Below, piece by piece: positions 51,601 to 62,192 of a stretch of DNA of 64,000 bases. How positions within the stretch are numbered: position 1 is the stretch's first letter; each line of letters begins with the position of its first letter. The notes beneath the pieces are model-generated. The model saw nothing but the letters and a program-made list of their open reading frames with translations. It did no database searches and was not told the origin of the DNA. The DNA is from Paraphysoderma sedebokerense (Eukaryota > Blastocladiomycota > Physodermatomycetes > Physodermatales > Physodermataceae): positions 558,001 through 622,000 of the forward strand of contig JAHLJZ010000001.1 in NCBI GenBank assembly GCA_025602915.1, in the 5' to 3' direction. Both the position numbers and the translations under genes were made by a program.

Positions 51601-52441
51601 AGTAGCTGTTTTGGGTGTTAATCATACGATTTTCCTAAACGAAACTTTTTTAGGACTGCGTTTCTTCAACTCACGCTGTGGAACTATGTTTCAACCATTT
51701 ACATCGCCTTCGGGCCACAGTTGTCTTCCCCGAAGTGATAGATGGCGCAGTGCATAGACTGTTTCTTGGAAATGATTCTCTTGGTACTCCCATCACAACT
51801 TTCGGCTAACACTGAATCGGCGAACTAATATGATGCTTTGGTATTTTTTTTTGTATAGGCGAGGTAGTTAAATGCGAATCTTCCCCGTCTCAAGTGTTGT
51901 TTGCAAAGGAAGATGCCAACTTATATAAAGAGAGCATGCAAAGCGTTTCACTCGCTGTAACTTATATGAAAAAGTGCGGATCTCTGCCGTCGCCACGAAT
52001 GGATAACGTTTTGGCAGACATACAGACTTTAAGAGACTTTCTAATTCAAGGAAAAACTAATGTATGAAAGAATTGTACCAAGCAAACCAAGCTATAATTT
52101 TTTCTGTTGCTAATTTCGTTCCTATGATTTAGAGCGCGATTCTCCCCTTCAGCGGTTTTACTGGTGTTTCGGCCGTCTTTCTTGCACTTTACCGGATCGT
52201 GAGCTTAGTAATGTTGCAACACCAGCCAGATAAATCTTTCAACGGTTCGTATTCTTTTATATCTCCGTCGTCTACGGCTTCACTTCTAACTAACCTTACA
52301 TGGCATTATGGTATTGTAGATATATTAAAAATGTTGGTTGAGCTTCGACCTCGGCTTCACCCAATTTTGCAGTCTCTTATTCCTCCATCAGACGATACTG
52401 CCCCTATTAATTGTAGGATAGAATTACTATGCTTGTCATAA
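45656..52441 (+). CDS. THADA: THADA/Trm732, partner of tRNA 2'-O-ribose methyltransferase (DUF2428)
   Basis: A long HEAT-repeat-like protein starts MAPKPTKPTLFILPEWNRFF. Diagnostic blocks lie in the second half. One is AEFRQRFNAHFTKFLTRVKN with FLEWLITVSFNSLFPGATFP, compare THADA FLWWICDLLFEALFPGASY. Another is TRRSAGLPCYVLGLISSDTT. A third is WAIRNCAMMLFSTLINRTCG, with SKDEHHSINKLTGKQFF, HRYPKLHSFLL. The second and third are the core DUF2428 signatures. Yeast Trm732 works with Trm7 to methylate C32 of certain tRNAs; human THADA partners FTSJ1. The first exons are long (one covers 45894-47266) and later exons are short. The stop is TAA at 52439-52441. The far C-terminal exons are assigned by continuity alone. 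Confidence 0.9.
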
Positions 52442-52636
52442 ACCATGTAGTTGTATTAATTTTATAATTTATGTGATTGGCGTTGCTCGAAGATTGCGCG
52501 GTAATTGTCATGGCAACAGACGCGTGTCACAACAAAAGTTTTCCTTGCCAAAGTTGAAGGCAGTTGAATACCAATATCTGAAGTTGCTGTCATTCCCCCG
52601 CTTTTCATATATACTAAAAAGACTCTCAAACTCAAA

Positions 52637-52932
52637 ATGCATCTCATGTACCATCTTGACGAAAGTGGCAAGCGTGTCTACACTCTTAAGGTACAAGGCA
52701 TCAATTCACACTTTTCCTCTCTCAGCTTTGATCATGCAATCGAGTGACACTTCAAATAAAATCTAACAACGTTTTATTTCCTGACTATTAGAAATCTACA
52801 GAAACTGGAGTGATAACAAAATCAGCTCATCCCGCTCGTTTTTCTCCCGATGATAAATACTCTCGTCACCGAGTTACATTGAAGAAACGATTCGGTTTAC
52901 TTCTGACCCAACAAGCTCCCAGATCCGCTTAA
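52637..52932 (+). CDS. NOP10: NOP10, H/ACA snoRNP protein, 2 exons, 64 residues
   Basis: Exon 1 (52637-52690) codes [18 protein letters not shown] and ends at a GTACAA donor. Exon 2 (52792-52932) continues [20 protein letters not shown], then [20 protein letters not shown] and QAPRSA with TAA. Human NOP10 (64 residues) has [35 protein letters not shown] and KKRFKVLMTQQ. NOP10 binds dyskerin/Cbf5, Nhp2 and Gar1 in H/ACA snoRNPs that pseudouridylate rRNA and snRNA. In animals it is also part of telomerase RNP. The gene sits 195 bases downstream of THADA, in the same direction. Confidence 0.95.
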
Positions 52933-53143
52933 AAAGTGATTAATATCATATTCTTGATTTGTAATCGTATTATAGTTTATAAGGTGTTGTTAATTGCTGG
53001 TTGATGGATGTAGAGGTGCTTGTAAATTATCTTGAATGAAGTTACAATTTGCTGGAAATGGTTTATTTTCGTTATAATAATATATATTCTAAATGAATTA
53101 TCAATTTAAGATAAGATAATGAAGTCAATGTTCCACATGGAAT

Positions 53144-55542
53144 TCACTCCTTGTGTTGGTGCATTCCTATTTGACAGAGCTGCCCTTTCGGAAGACCTCC
53201 GTACCTGTAATTATATTCTAGTCAATTTTACTGAAATGGGAAAGTAAGGATAAAAGCATCATAGAACTCACTGTTCAAGGACTATTGTGACAATTCCCAA
53301 CGCTGATCCCACTGATAATAATTCCATCGGCGAAAGTTCGGTCCCGACGAATCCAACAATTATACAAGCAATCACAATCAGGAAGCGCCAAATTAATCGA
53401 TACGACTTTTTAATTCTGGGCTGATTTTCGATCGGCATAGAATCATCTCGAGATTTGTGCAGCAAGCCCATGATAATGTAACAAATGAAACAGAGGGCAT
53501 TGCCAAATGCGTACAATTGTCTAAATAAGCATAAGGGATCAGCCAAAAGACGAAATTATCTGATTTACATTGGAAAACAATGAATAGCGTAATCTTCACT
53601 CACCTAAGCTCCGATTTGACAAGTGTTGAATTCGCTGACTTGGTTGCAACTGAATTATCAGTCAATGATACTGATGCAGCAGAAACCAGTTTACCGGTAG
53701 CTATTCCACTCGCGACAATCGCAAGATGTAAAAGAGCATGGACAGTGGAGTTCAAAACAGAGGTAATAGTGCTCCTATATGTAATTATAACACCATATTA
53801 ATACGATTAAGCAATATCGATCGCAAGAAAGCTCGAAAAAGATCAAGTTAGGTTACCTTCTGATCGCGTGGATATATGTGCGGGATGCATCGACATTGAA
53901 ATACAACCAAAAGTCGGTGACGGCATGAATTAAACCAAAAACAGTAGCAATATAACCGGAAGACACGTAGGGGGCATCGGAATCGAAAAGAATACTAACA
54001 ACCATTTCTCCTATTATAAATAAAATGAGAATTGACAACATGCGGCAGTTCTGGCGGGGCACTTACCTATAACAATAATCGTTAACAGGCCAAAACGCTC
54101 CGTGAAATGCTCAATGTTTAAAGCTAGTCTATATTTCAACTTGATTCCAAATCTGACGAGAATCGTGCTCTGCAGTGCGGACAATAAGTCGAGTATAGTT
54201 GAAGCCCACCATAAGCGCAATTGATAATCTCTTGAAAGGAACAAACTGAGGAACCATGGTACGGACTCGGCAAGTTTAAACCATTGAATTATGACTATAC
54301 TATGCCGAAATTTTGGGTGATACACCGCTCTGAGAACACTGACTAGACCTATAAGCAATCTGCAAAGCAGAAACGAGGCAATGTAAACGTTTGAAGTATT
54401 GGTTGCGGGATCCGAGTCGAATGCGTGTTTCACATTAATTCCCATCCCAGAAACCAGAGCAACGACTGTTAACATAAGAAATCGGTGAAATAAATCCGAT
54501 CCTCCAAGAACGTTGTTATAGAAGTTGAATTCAACCCAGTTTGCCCACAGCGGGATAAAAAGAAGACAGAACTGTTCCAATTTTAGAATACTCAAGTCGC
54601 CTTTTAGCGTGGCACCGATTTTCGCTATTACTCCTACATAGACAAGGTCCAAGAACTATATTTCGGTATCGTGAGAAAGGTAGACTCAATATCAGATATA
54701 TGAGTTTATCGCCGTACCAACTCATCCCAAGTAACTTTCCGTTCATAGTTTTCACGGTAAAGTTTGTCCCCAATAAAATATTGACGGATTCTCGGTCTTT
54801 GAAATAACGCTTCGCCGTGGTCATCTTCAATTAATTCATAATTCAACAGTTCACCAAATGACTTGATCTTAAAAAAATGGGGGTCAATATTCTGAAAACG
54901 ACCGGAACAACTGGCACAAATTTTTTACCACATGAAGTTTCTCTACTTTTTCTTCCTCCTTTCCGACGACAAAATTCTCAGTGCTGTCAGCATTCTCTAT
55001 TTCCCGAACCTGTCCGGCATATGAGTTAAAGAGATATCAATCATCTTCTTTTTATAGAAAAAACGGTTTGCTTACCTCCAACCGGAAACCCTCTTCTTCT
55101 TTACTGTGGGTTGATTCGATCGTGGACTCGGGTGGCTGCAAACAATTCTAATATGAATCCGAAATCAAAATTTGTGCCAAGGAGTTCATAGAATCTGTGA
55201 TGACATAACATACTTCCCGAAGAAAATTCAATTCTTTAGTCCGTGATTTTAGTTCTTGTGACAGTTTTTCTCGATACACATCGTCAATGTCGCTTTTTAA
55301 TTTCAATTTCAGGTTGGCAATCACTGATTCAAGAACGATTTCGTGTTCCACAGACCTATGTAATTTGAAAGAAGGATAAAAGAAAATTTTTAAACCCAGG
55401 CGACAACGAGCGAAGAGTACCCTAGCTGAACACATTTCACATTCGAGTCTCTGGGGCAGTACAACAGTTCTGAAACAATCAAGAAAGTGATGCCGCCACA
55501 ACTTAGCTGGGGGGAGAAGCGAAATTGACTGCCTGTATCCAT
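53144..55542 (-). CDS. LtrA-family multipass membrane protein with an N-terminal extension
   Basis: The core is the low-temperature-requirement A (LtrA) fold. It reads RQYFIGDKLYRENYERKVTW, then DELFLDLVYVGVIAKIGATL, FCLLFIPLWANWVEFNFYNN and FLMLTVVALVSGMGINVKHA. It goes on YIASFLLCRLLIGLVSVLRA and LNIEHFTERFGLLTIIVIGE-like LNIEHFTERFGLLTIIVIG. The W-DELF-DLVYV and H-ERFGL-TII motifs are signatures of the family, widespread in bacteria and fungi. The function is unknown; bacterial LtrA was named from a cold-growth phenotype. The N-terminal ~130 residues form a charged coiled coil (KLKLKSDIDDVYREKLSQEL) that is not part of LtrA. I placed the start at 55542 (MDTGSQFRFSPQ) because it reads in frame to that coil, but upstream exons are possible. 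The last exon ends QIGMHQHKE. Confidence 0.78.
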
Positions 55543-56174
55543 GGTTCGGTGAAGAAGACGAGCTCACAAAAAATAGAGTTTTGGAGGACTGCTCCATAAA
55601 TAGTTGACCGGAGACTAATGCACTGATACAATAAGCATAGCATTGCCTCATAGTGTGGGCGCACCCCTGGCTTGCCGCTGTTCGCGCTTTGCATTGTTCC
55701 CTGATCCCATCATCGGCGCCGTTGCCTCGGACGTAGTATAGATCTCTTTCGGTGCTGGAGCACAGGATTGAAAACTATTTACCCGAGTTTAGGCAACTGA
55801 ATAGAAGTGCATCAAGACTTTGATTGTAGATGGATTATCGAGAGAAGACGATATCGCTTCAAGTGAGCACTTTGTAGCCACATCAGAAGATGACATTGCA
55901 TCAGGGTATCTCTAAACCTCTTTTAAGGCTGTTGATATCCAACCGATGCTCATCGATGACAAAAACTTACGTTGCTGTTGAAGGAAAGTCCAAGAGGAGG
56001 GAACTTTGAGAGTGTGATTTAAGTGGATAAGTCACGTGTGTCTGTAGTCGCGGTTTCTTTACTTCAAAACACGGCCTGGCCAGAATCAGTTCCCTCGTCC
56101 CAGCGTGCCGATATTCTTCTTACGCATCCCCAATTCCCTCCTTCATTCTCCCTCGGCCGTTTTGCAAACGTCCC
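55543..56174. promoter_or_regulatory. Divergent region between LtrA gene and condensin gene
   Basis: About 630 bases. On the minus strand a short frame with MSSSDVATKCSLEAISSSLD (near 55890) might be a further 5' exon of the LtrA gene, but I could not join it in frame. The right side should hold the condensin promoter. Confidence 0.4.
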
Positions 56175-59100
56175 ATGGATTCTTCACACCCATTTGATCT
56201 CAACCAAGAGCTCGTCAACATACAGAACAAAGATGAGTACCTCATCCCAAACTCTTTTTCCATCGAACACTTGTCCGCAAGAGATGCAAAAATGAAGTTC
56301 GACGGTGCGCTCGTCTTTGTTGATATCGTACCTTCTCCTTTTACTGTTCATCCCTTCTAACGTTTCGTATCCATAACAGATATCATCGATCGTATAGAAG
56401 CAGACCCGACGTCCATAACGAATTCCCACACGTTTGATACCCTACGTGTATTCATCAAGTATGTTCACTATATGCTACCGTAGTGCTAACCCCGATAACT
56501 AAAATCATTCGATTCAACTAATTTTGGCCTACAGAAGCTTTGCAATCCTACAAAACTCTCACGCGAGCAGAATCTTTGATATCCTCACGTCAGGTATGCG
56601 TTCTTGAAAAACGTAACTAAAGCGGCCTTCAAACTTCTAACTTCGTGACAGGATTAAAAAATCTATATGATATCGTGTCCAACGATATTAGTAATAATAA
56701 CGTTCAGAATTTTGAAAGCGACCGCACGGCGCTAGAGATGTACATGTTCCTTCTTCATTGGCTCTTAATTGAAGCTCAAAACAAGGCATCAAGTGCTCAA
56801 CAGGCGGAGAAAGCGGCAGCTCTAACTAAGACAAAAGTATGACTACTTCCTTTTATGTGGTCATATGATTTATATCTAATTTTACGATGTCAGGCCCGTG
56901 GGCGAGGCAAAGCAAAGAAGGACGACAACGATGATTTTGATTGGGAATCGTATAGAAAGCAATCTCTTAAGATAATGGCTGATTATGTGCATCTGAAGCT
57001 CAGCAAAATATTTCCTTCCGGGAATGACAGAGATTTGCTTATAAGGTATGCCTTATGGATTTGTTGATTTCAATTAGCCTTCCCTAACCTTGTCCATTTA
57101 GTCTTTTTACCAAGCCTCTTTATCATTTGCTGAAGAATGGTGAAAAAACGGTCCTGAAATGTTCAGAATCAAAATCATCCATTTTCAATATTTTGGCTTC
57201 TTGCGTTTCACATTACAATCACGGATTTAGTACGTAATTTTTATTTTTTTTTCGCATTCATTCATGTCATTACTAAGTAAATATACAGGCGCTCAAACTT
57301 CAATTATACAAAATCTTCAATACTTCGAATTCCTTTCTGAGCCGATGGCTGAATTTTTGCACGAATTGCACCAAAGAGAGCATTCCCAATTGACTGATGA
57401 CATATTAAGGTAAGTTCCTATGCCATAAATGGGCCCACAGTCAAATGTTTAAAAGATCTGTGCAGAGAAATAGGGAAACGAAGCATCGGCAAGGACGATA
57501 CTGCCATGGCAAAATCTGTGTCGAAGTTTATAATCAAATTATCTATGTTATGTCCTCATGATGTCTTAAGGCAGATGGTCTATCTGCAATCACACTTGGA
57601 TTCTGAAGTAATGTCTGCACTCCTTTCTCTTCTCATTATCCCAACACCTAACATTTTGCTTGCCCGGAACCGTAACAGTCATACATTATGCGAGCTGCAA
57701 TGATCGAAACGATCGGAAATTTAATCTGTCTCTATATTAAGCAGGAGATGAGTGATGCATCGAAAGTCCAACTTCAGACTTTTCTTGCCATTTTGGAAGA
57801 GCGGTTTCGGGATAGCCATACACAATGCAGGAAGAAGGTTCTACAAGTTTGCTACGACGTCTGCGAGTGCGTATTTTACTGAGCCCTGAAATATTATACC
57901 ACTTTTGAATTTTAACACTTCCAATGGATTAGGTCGGGCGTACTCACTCTAAAAAGAAGGAAGAAGTTTTTAAAAATGACAATCAGCCGGCTTCAAGACA
58001 AGAATCAACCCGTGCGAGCTACTGCGGTCAAGTTGGTCAGGCAATATTTGGAGATTCATCCGTTCAAACTCCACGCTGGAAGTCTTGGATCCAATTTTTT
58101 ACAAAGCAATCTGCAGGCTATTATGGATGAACTCAAGGTTTGATCTCGCGTGTTGTGAGCCCACTCTTTCTCTTATTAAATGAGTATTACAAGGAATTAC
58201 GAAACAAATTGCCCGATGTATTTCAAACAGCCGAACCACAACAGGCAGAAGAAGATGACGACGAAGAGGAAATCGTAGCCAAAGCAGAGCCCACAGCAGC
58301 GACTGAAATTCAAGACAGTACAAACATCGGCGCAAGTTCCGAAGATTTGCAAAACCAGCAACGGATTTCTGAGGCTATCATGACCCTTGAAGTGAAACGA
58401 CGATATTACGAAGATGCTTTGGACTTTGTTGAACAAATGAATCACGCTGCCCCAATTTTATGTCAGCTGTTAGCATCCCGCAACAAGGGAGAAGTTACTG
58501 ATGCTATGGACTTCTTCGTCGCCGCCAATGCTTTCAAACTTGATTGTGCCGAGGTACGAATTCTATCATTTGATAATAATGAAGTTATCCTAACATGGTT
58601 CTTCTGCATCAGGCCGGGATCAAGAAAATGATTCATCTAATATGGTCAAAGGACGTTGGAAGCGCCGATGGCAGTAGTATTAAAGATCACTTAATGGATT
58701 GTTTTCAACTTCTCTTTCTATCTGCGGACAAATCTTTAAACCCGAAAGAACGAATCAGCTTAATCGTTAAGAATTTGATCAGGTTCGATGTTATGTGGCT
58801 ATTTGAATTCTACGAAGTCTAACTCCTATATCATTATGTAGCCTGACCTACAATACGACGTTGGCCGAACTTACCTCGCTTCAGCAACTTTTCCATACAA
58901 TGATGACGAAAGGTTATTTTGAGGAGGACGTAATTCGAAAACTCTGGACTATATATGGTACATCGATGGTCTTCAGTGGTATAGTGAGAGTGGACTCTGA
59001 TTATTATACTGTAGGTGCCCCGAATCGTGACATTCCAAAGCAACAACGCCGTGGAGCTATTCTGATCATTGGATGGCTAGCTAGCGCAAGCCCCGATGTC

Positions 59101-61917
59101 GTAAAAGATAAACTTGATATATTGTTAAAAGTCGGGTGTGGCAGTTTTGGAAAGGTATACCACATCAAACTGCCCCTTTGACCCTTATTTAGCTGTTGTT
59201 AATCTTGTGCTCAATCCTAGGATGATCTTGTTCTGGCTAAATATTCGTGTCTGGCGATTCAACAACTTACAAGTGGACAGAACGATAAGGGTACCTTTTT
59301 CAATTTCTGAGCATCGTGGCATCAGGCATCATTTTGACAACAACGAGCTTTCAGCTCAAACAAAAAACACACGACTCGGAAACGAAATGTTAGTTTTCTC
59401 TAAATTGACAGAGTTATTGTTAGAAACCAAATCTTCCGTTGAGTGGTATGTCTAAGGAAATCCCGTATTGGAAACAAACCTAATATTAACTTGTTGCACT
59501 TTGAGGTTCGGAATGGCAGAGCAAACGATCAACACAATGTATCTACTCGCTGAACATCCTGATGGTTTATGTACAGAAATTATTAAACAATTATCACAGA
59601 AAGTTTTGGATATTAGTCCTGGTTGTCCAGTTTCCTCGCTGTCTTTGCATCTGAATGCAGAAATGCCGCCGTCACAAGGATTGTCGCAGCAACCGTCTCA
59701 GCCGGACGGAAATCTATCCCAGATAAGAGCACCGAGCATGGAAGAATGTATTGCTGATCCTCTGGAAGTCAGTAAACTCTTATTTGTCGTCGGACATGTC
59801 GCTATCAAGCAAATTGTTCACTTAGAACACATTGAAGCGGAGTACAAGCGAACAAAAGGACAGTCTAAAGGTATTAATTTGATCATCAAAATGACTAGAT
59901 GTCGATCATTTGGTAACGGAAGCTATAGGTTTGACCACGTCGAGCAAAAACGCTTCTAGTTCTGACGACCTTGATCAAGTCGTTGGATCCGTCGAAGATG
60001 ATTTCGCAGATGCAATTGCAACGGTCCGCGAACGAGAATTACTTTATGCCGAAAAATCATTGTTAGCAGTGTTCGGACCCATCATAACTCATATCTGTGC
60101 CAATAATAGGTTTTATTCAGTAAGTGTGGACTGCTACATCCTCCATTCGACTATTCAACTGATCAAAAGTTAATTACACAATAGAATCGAAACTTACAAA
60201 ACAGTGCAGTCCTCGCTCTTTGCAAGTTCATGTGTGTCAGTTCCACCTACTGTGAGAAACATTTGCCACTTCTTTTCAACATTTTGGCAAAATCGAATGA
60301 GCCGATCATTCGAAGTAATATCATCATTGCCATTGGTGATATGGCTGTTTGTTTCAATACCCTTATCGACCAGAACATTTCGTTTTTGTACGACCGATTA
60401 AATGACGCCGACAACGCTGTTAAAAAGAACGCACTCATGGTGTTGACTCATTTGATTTTGAATGGTATGGTAAAAGTGAAGGGTCAACTAAGTGAAATGG
60501 CCAAATGCGTGGAAAGTTCAGATCAGAGAATCAGTGACCTTGCGAAACTGTTCTTCACGGAATTAGCGACGAAGGATAATGCCATATATAATAATTTGCC
60601 GGATATCATCAGTAATCTTACGTCGAGTGAAAGGCCCATTGAGGAGGAAACCTTCCACAAGATCATGAAATTTTTGTTCAATTTTATAACTAAGGTATGT
60701 TCTTTTGCTTATCTGATTAGAATGGCCTTTTGCTTATCTGATTGGAATGACCGAAATTAATTACGACTGGTTTTATATTGAAGGAACGACAAACTGAAAA
60801 CATTATAGAGAAGCTGTGTTTGCGGTTCAAAGAGAGTAACGATCCCAGACAATGGCGAGACATCGCTTACTGCCTTACCTTACTTCCTTATTCTATGGAG
60901 AAGGCGGACGACTCTGGTGAAATGAGAAGTTTGGCTAGTACTGGTGCTAACAGAACTGAGAGAAATGTGAAAAAACTAGCTGAAGGACTAGTGTATTACA
61001 GTGATAAATTACATGAAGATACAGTGTACAAACATATCAAAGACATTCTTCAAAAGGTGTGTTCTTGTTCTATCAATGATAACTAACTCTATCTAACTTC
61101 CTCCATTTTCAGGCGAGCAAAATCGGCAAAACTGAGATTAAGCAATTTATCGAAGAATTTGATACCAAAATCGAAGCTATTCGAGTTCAATGCCAGAACA
61201 ACATGAATGCCGAGCAAGAGGCTGTGGCAGCAACGAAAACTCCAGCTCCTAAAAGTAATTATAGTTTATTATTTTATTCTCAAAAAAGGACGCTCTTACC
61301 GATGTATGACTACCTTAGATAAAATCACTCCAAAAGTATCACCAACGGCTGATACGGATGTCAATATCGATGAAGCAGTCGAAGCCTTGGGCGCGTTGTC
61401 GTTGGTTTGTATAATAAATCCTTTTTCATCAGTCGGTTTCTATTTTATAGTCTCCTAACGGAGTCTTTAGGCGAACCAATCTCCTACAATTGGCAGCACC
61501 TCGAGACTGTCGAATTTGAAAAAGCAATCAACGAAATCAAACGTCCCCTCTGCCCGAAATTCACAGGTTCGCACCCGGATTTCCAAGTCTTCCGCCAATC
61601 CCAACACTAAAGAGAACATTGAGCTGATAAATACGACAAAGCAAAAAATGGAGGAGCCCGGCGCCGCGAAAGTCTCGTCCACAAGACTGGCATTACGAAC
61701 GTCAAGCAGATCTAATGTCTCTCTGTTGAGGAAACCGAAGGAACCATTAGGACAAAAATCGGCTGATTCTGAAAATTCGTTCAGTGCGAAGAGGTGAGAC
61801 TCCTTTTTCATGTTCTTTTGCCTCTTATTTTAAATTTACAAGCTGATGTTCTGTATCATAAGTGCACTACCTCGCCGCAGAAACTTGAGGCGCATCGCCG
61901 ATGAGAATGACGAGTAA
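56175..61917 (+). CDS. NCAPD2: Condensin complex subunit 1 (NCAPD2/Cnd1), HEAT-repeat protein
   Basis: ATG 56175 starts MDSSHPFDLNQELVNIQNKD; the first intron joins DDIIDRIEADPTSI. The protein then shows WESYRKQSLKIMADYVHLKL and KLSKIFPSGNDRDLLIRLFT. HEAT blocks MRAAMIETIGNLICLYIKQE and KRRKKFLKMTISRLQDKNQP follow. The condensin-specific part is RSNIIIAIGDMAVCFNTLID, LYDRLNDADNAVKKNALMVL and THLILNGMVKVKGQLSEMAK, with ISDLAKLFFTELATKDNAIY and NNLPDIISNLTSSE. These are the best-conserved Cnd1/NCAPD2 segments. A Ser/Lys-rich tail ends RRNLRRIADENDE. The product is a non-SMC subunit of condensin I (shared with II in fungi) and contacts histone tails and chromatin for mitotic compaction. The gene has about 20 exons. 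Confidence 0.93.
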
Positions 61918-62192
61918 TTAAACAATTTTGTAAATAAATATAATTGGTCTTGTTCATACCATTTCTCCCATTTAAGTTCAATATATAGCATCTTGGCATA
62001 AGGATCATCTTTGTCAAAACAAAATCGTCGACTTGATCCGAAGCAGCTCCGTGTTAAAATACCAACTGCACGGGAATATGCGGAACTCGGATCACTCGAC
62101 ACGCAAAGTTAACGGAGGCCGGAGTCGCCAACGTGTTTCTTGTCACCGAATTCCTGCTCCCTAATATCGACAAGTTTTTATATTCTAATTTA

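Noticed and set aside
56023-56295. 90-codon plus-strand frame overlapping the condensin start
   Set aside because: Different frame from the condensin first exon, which has clear splice continuity; the overlap is a shadow.
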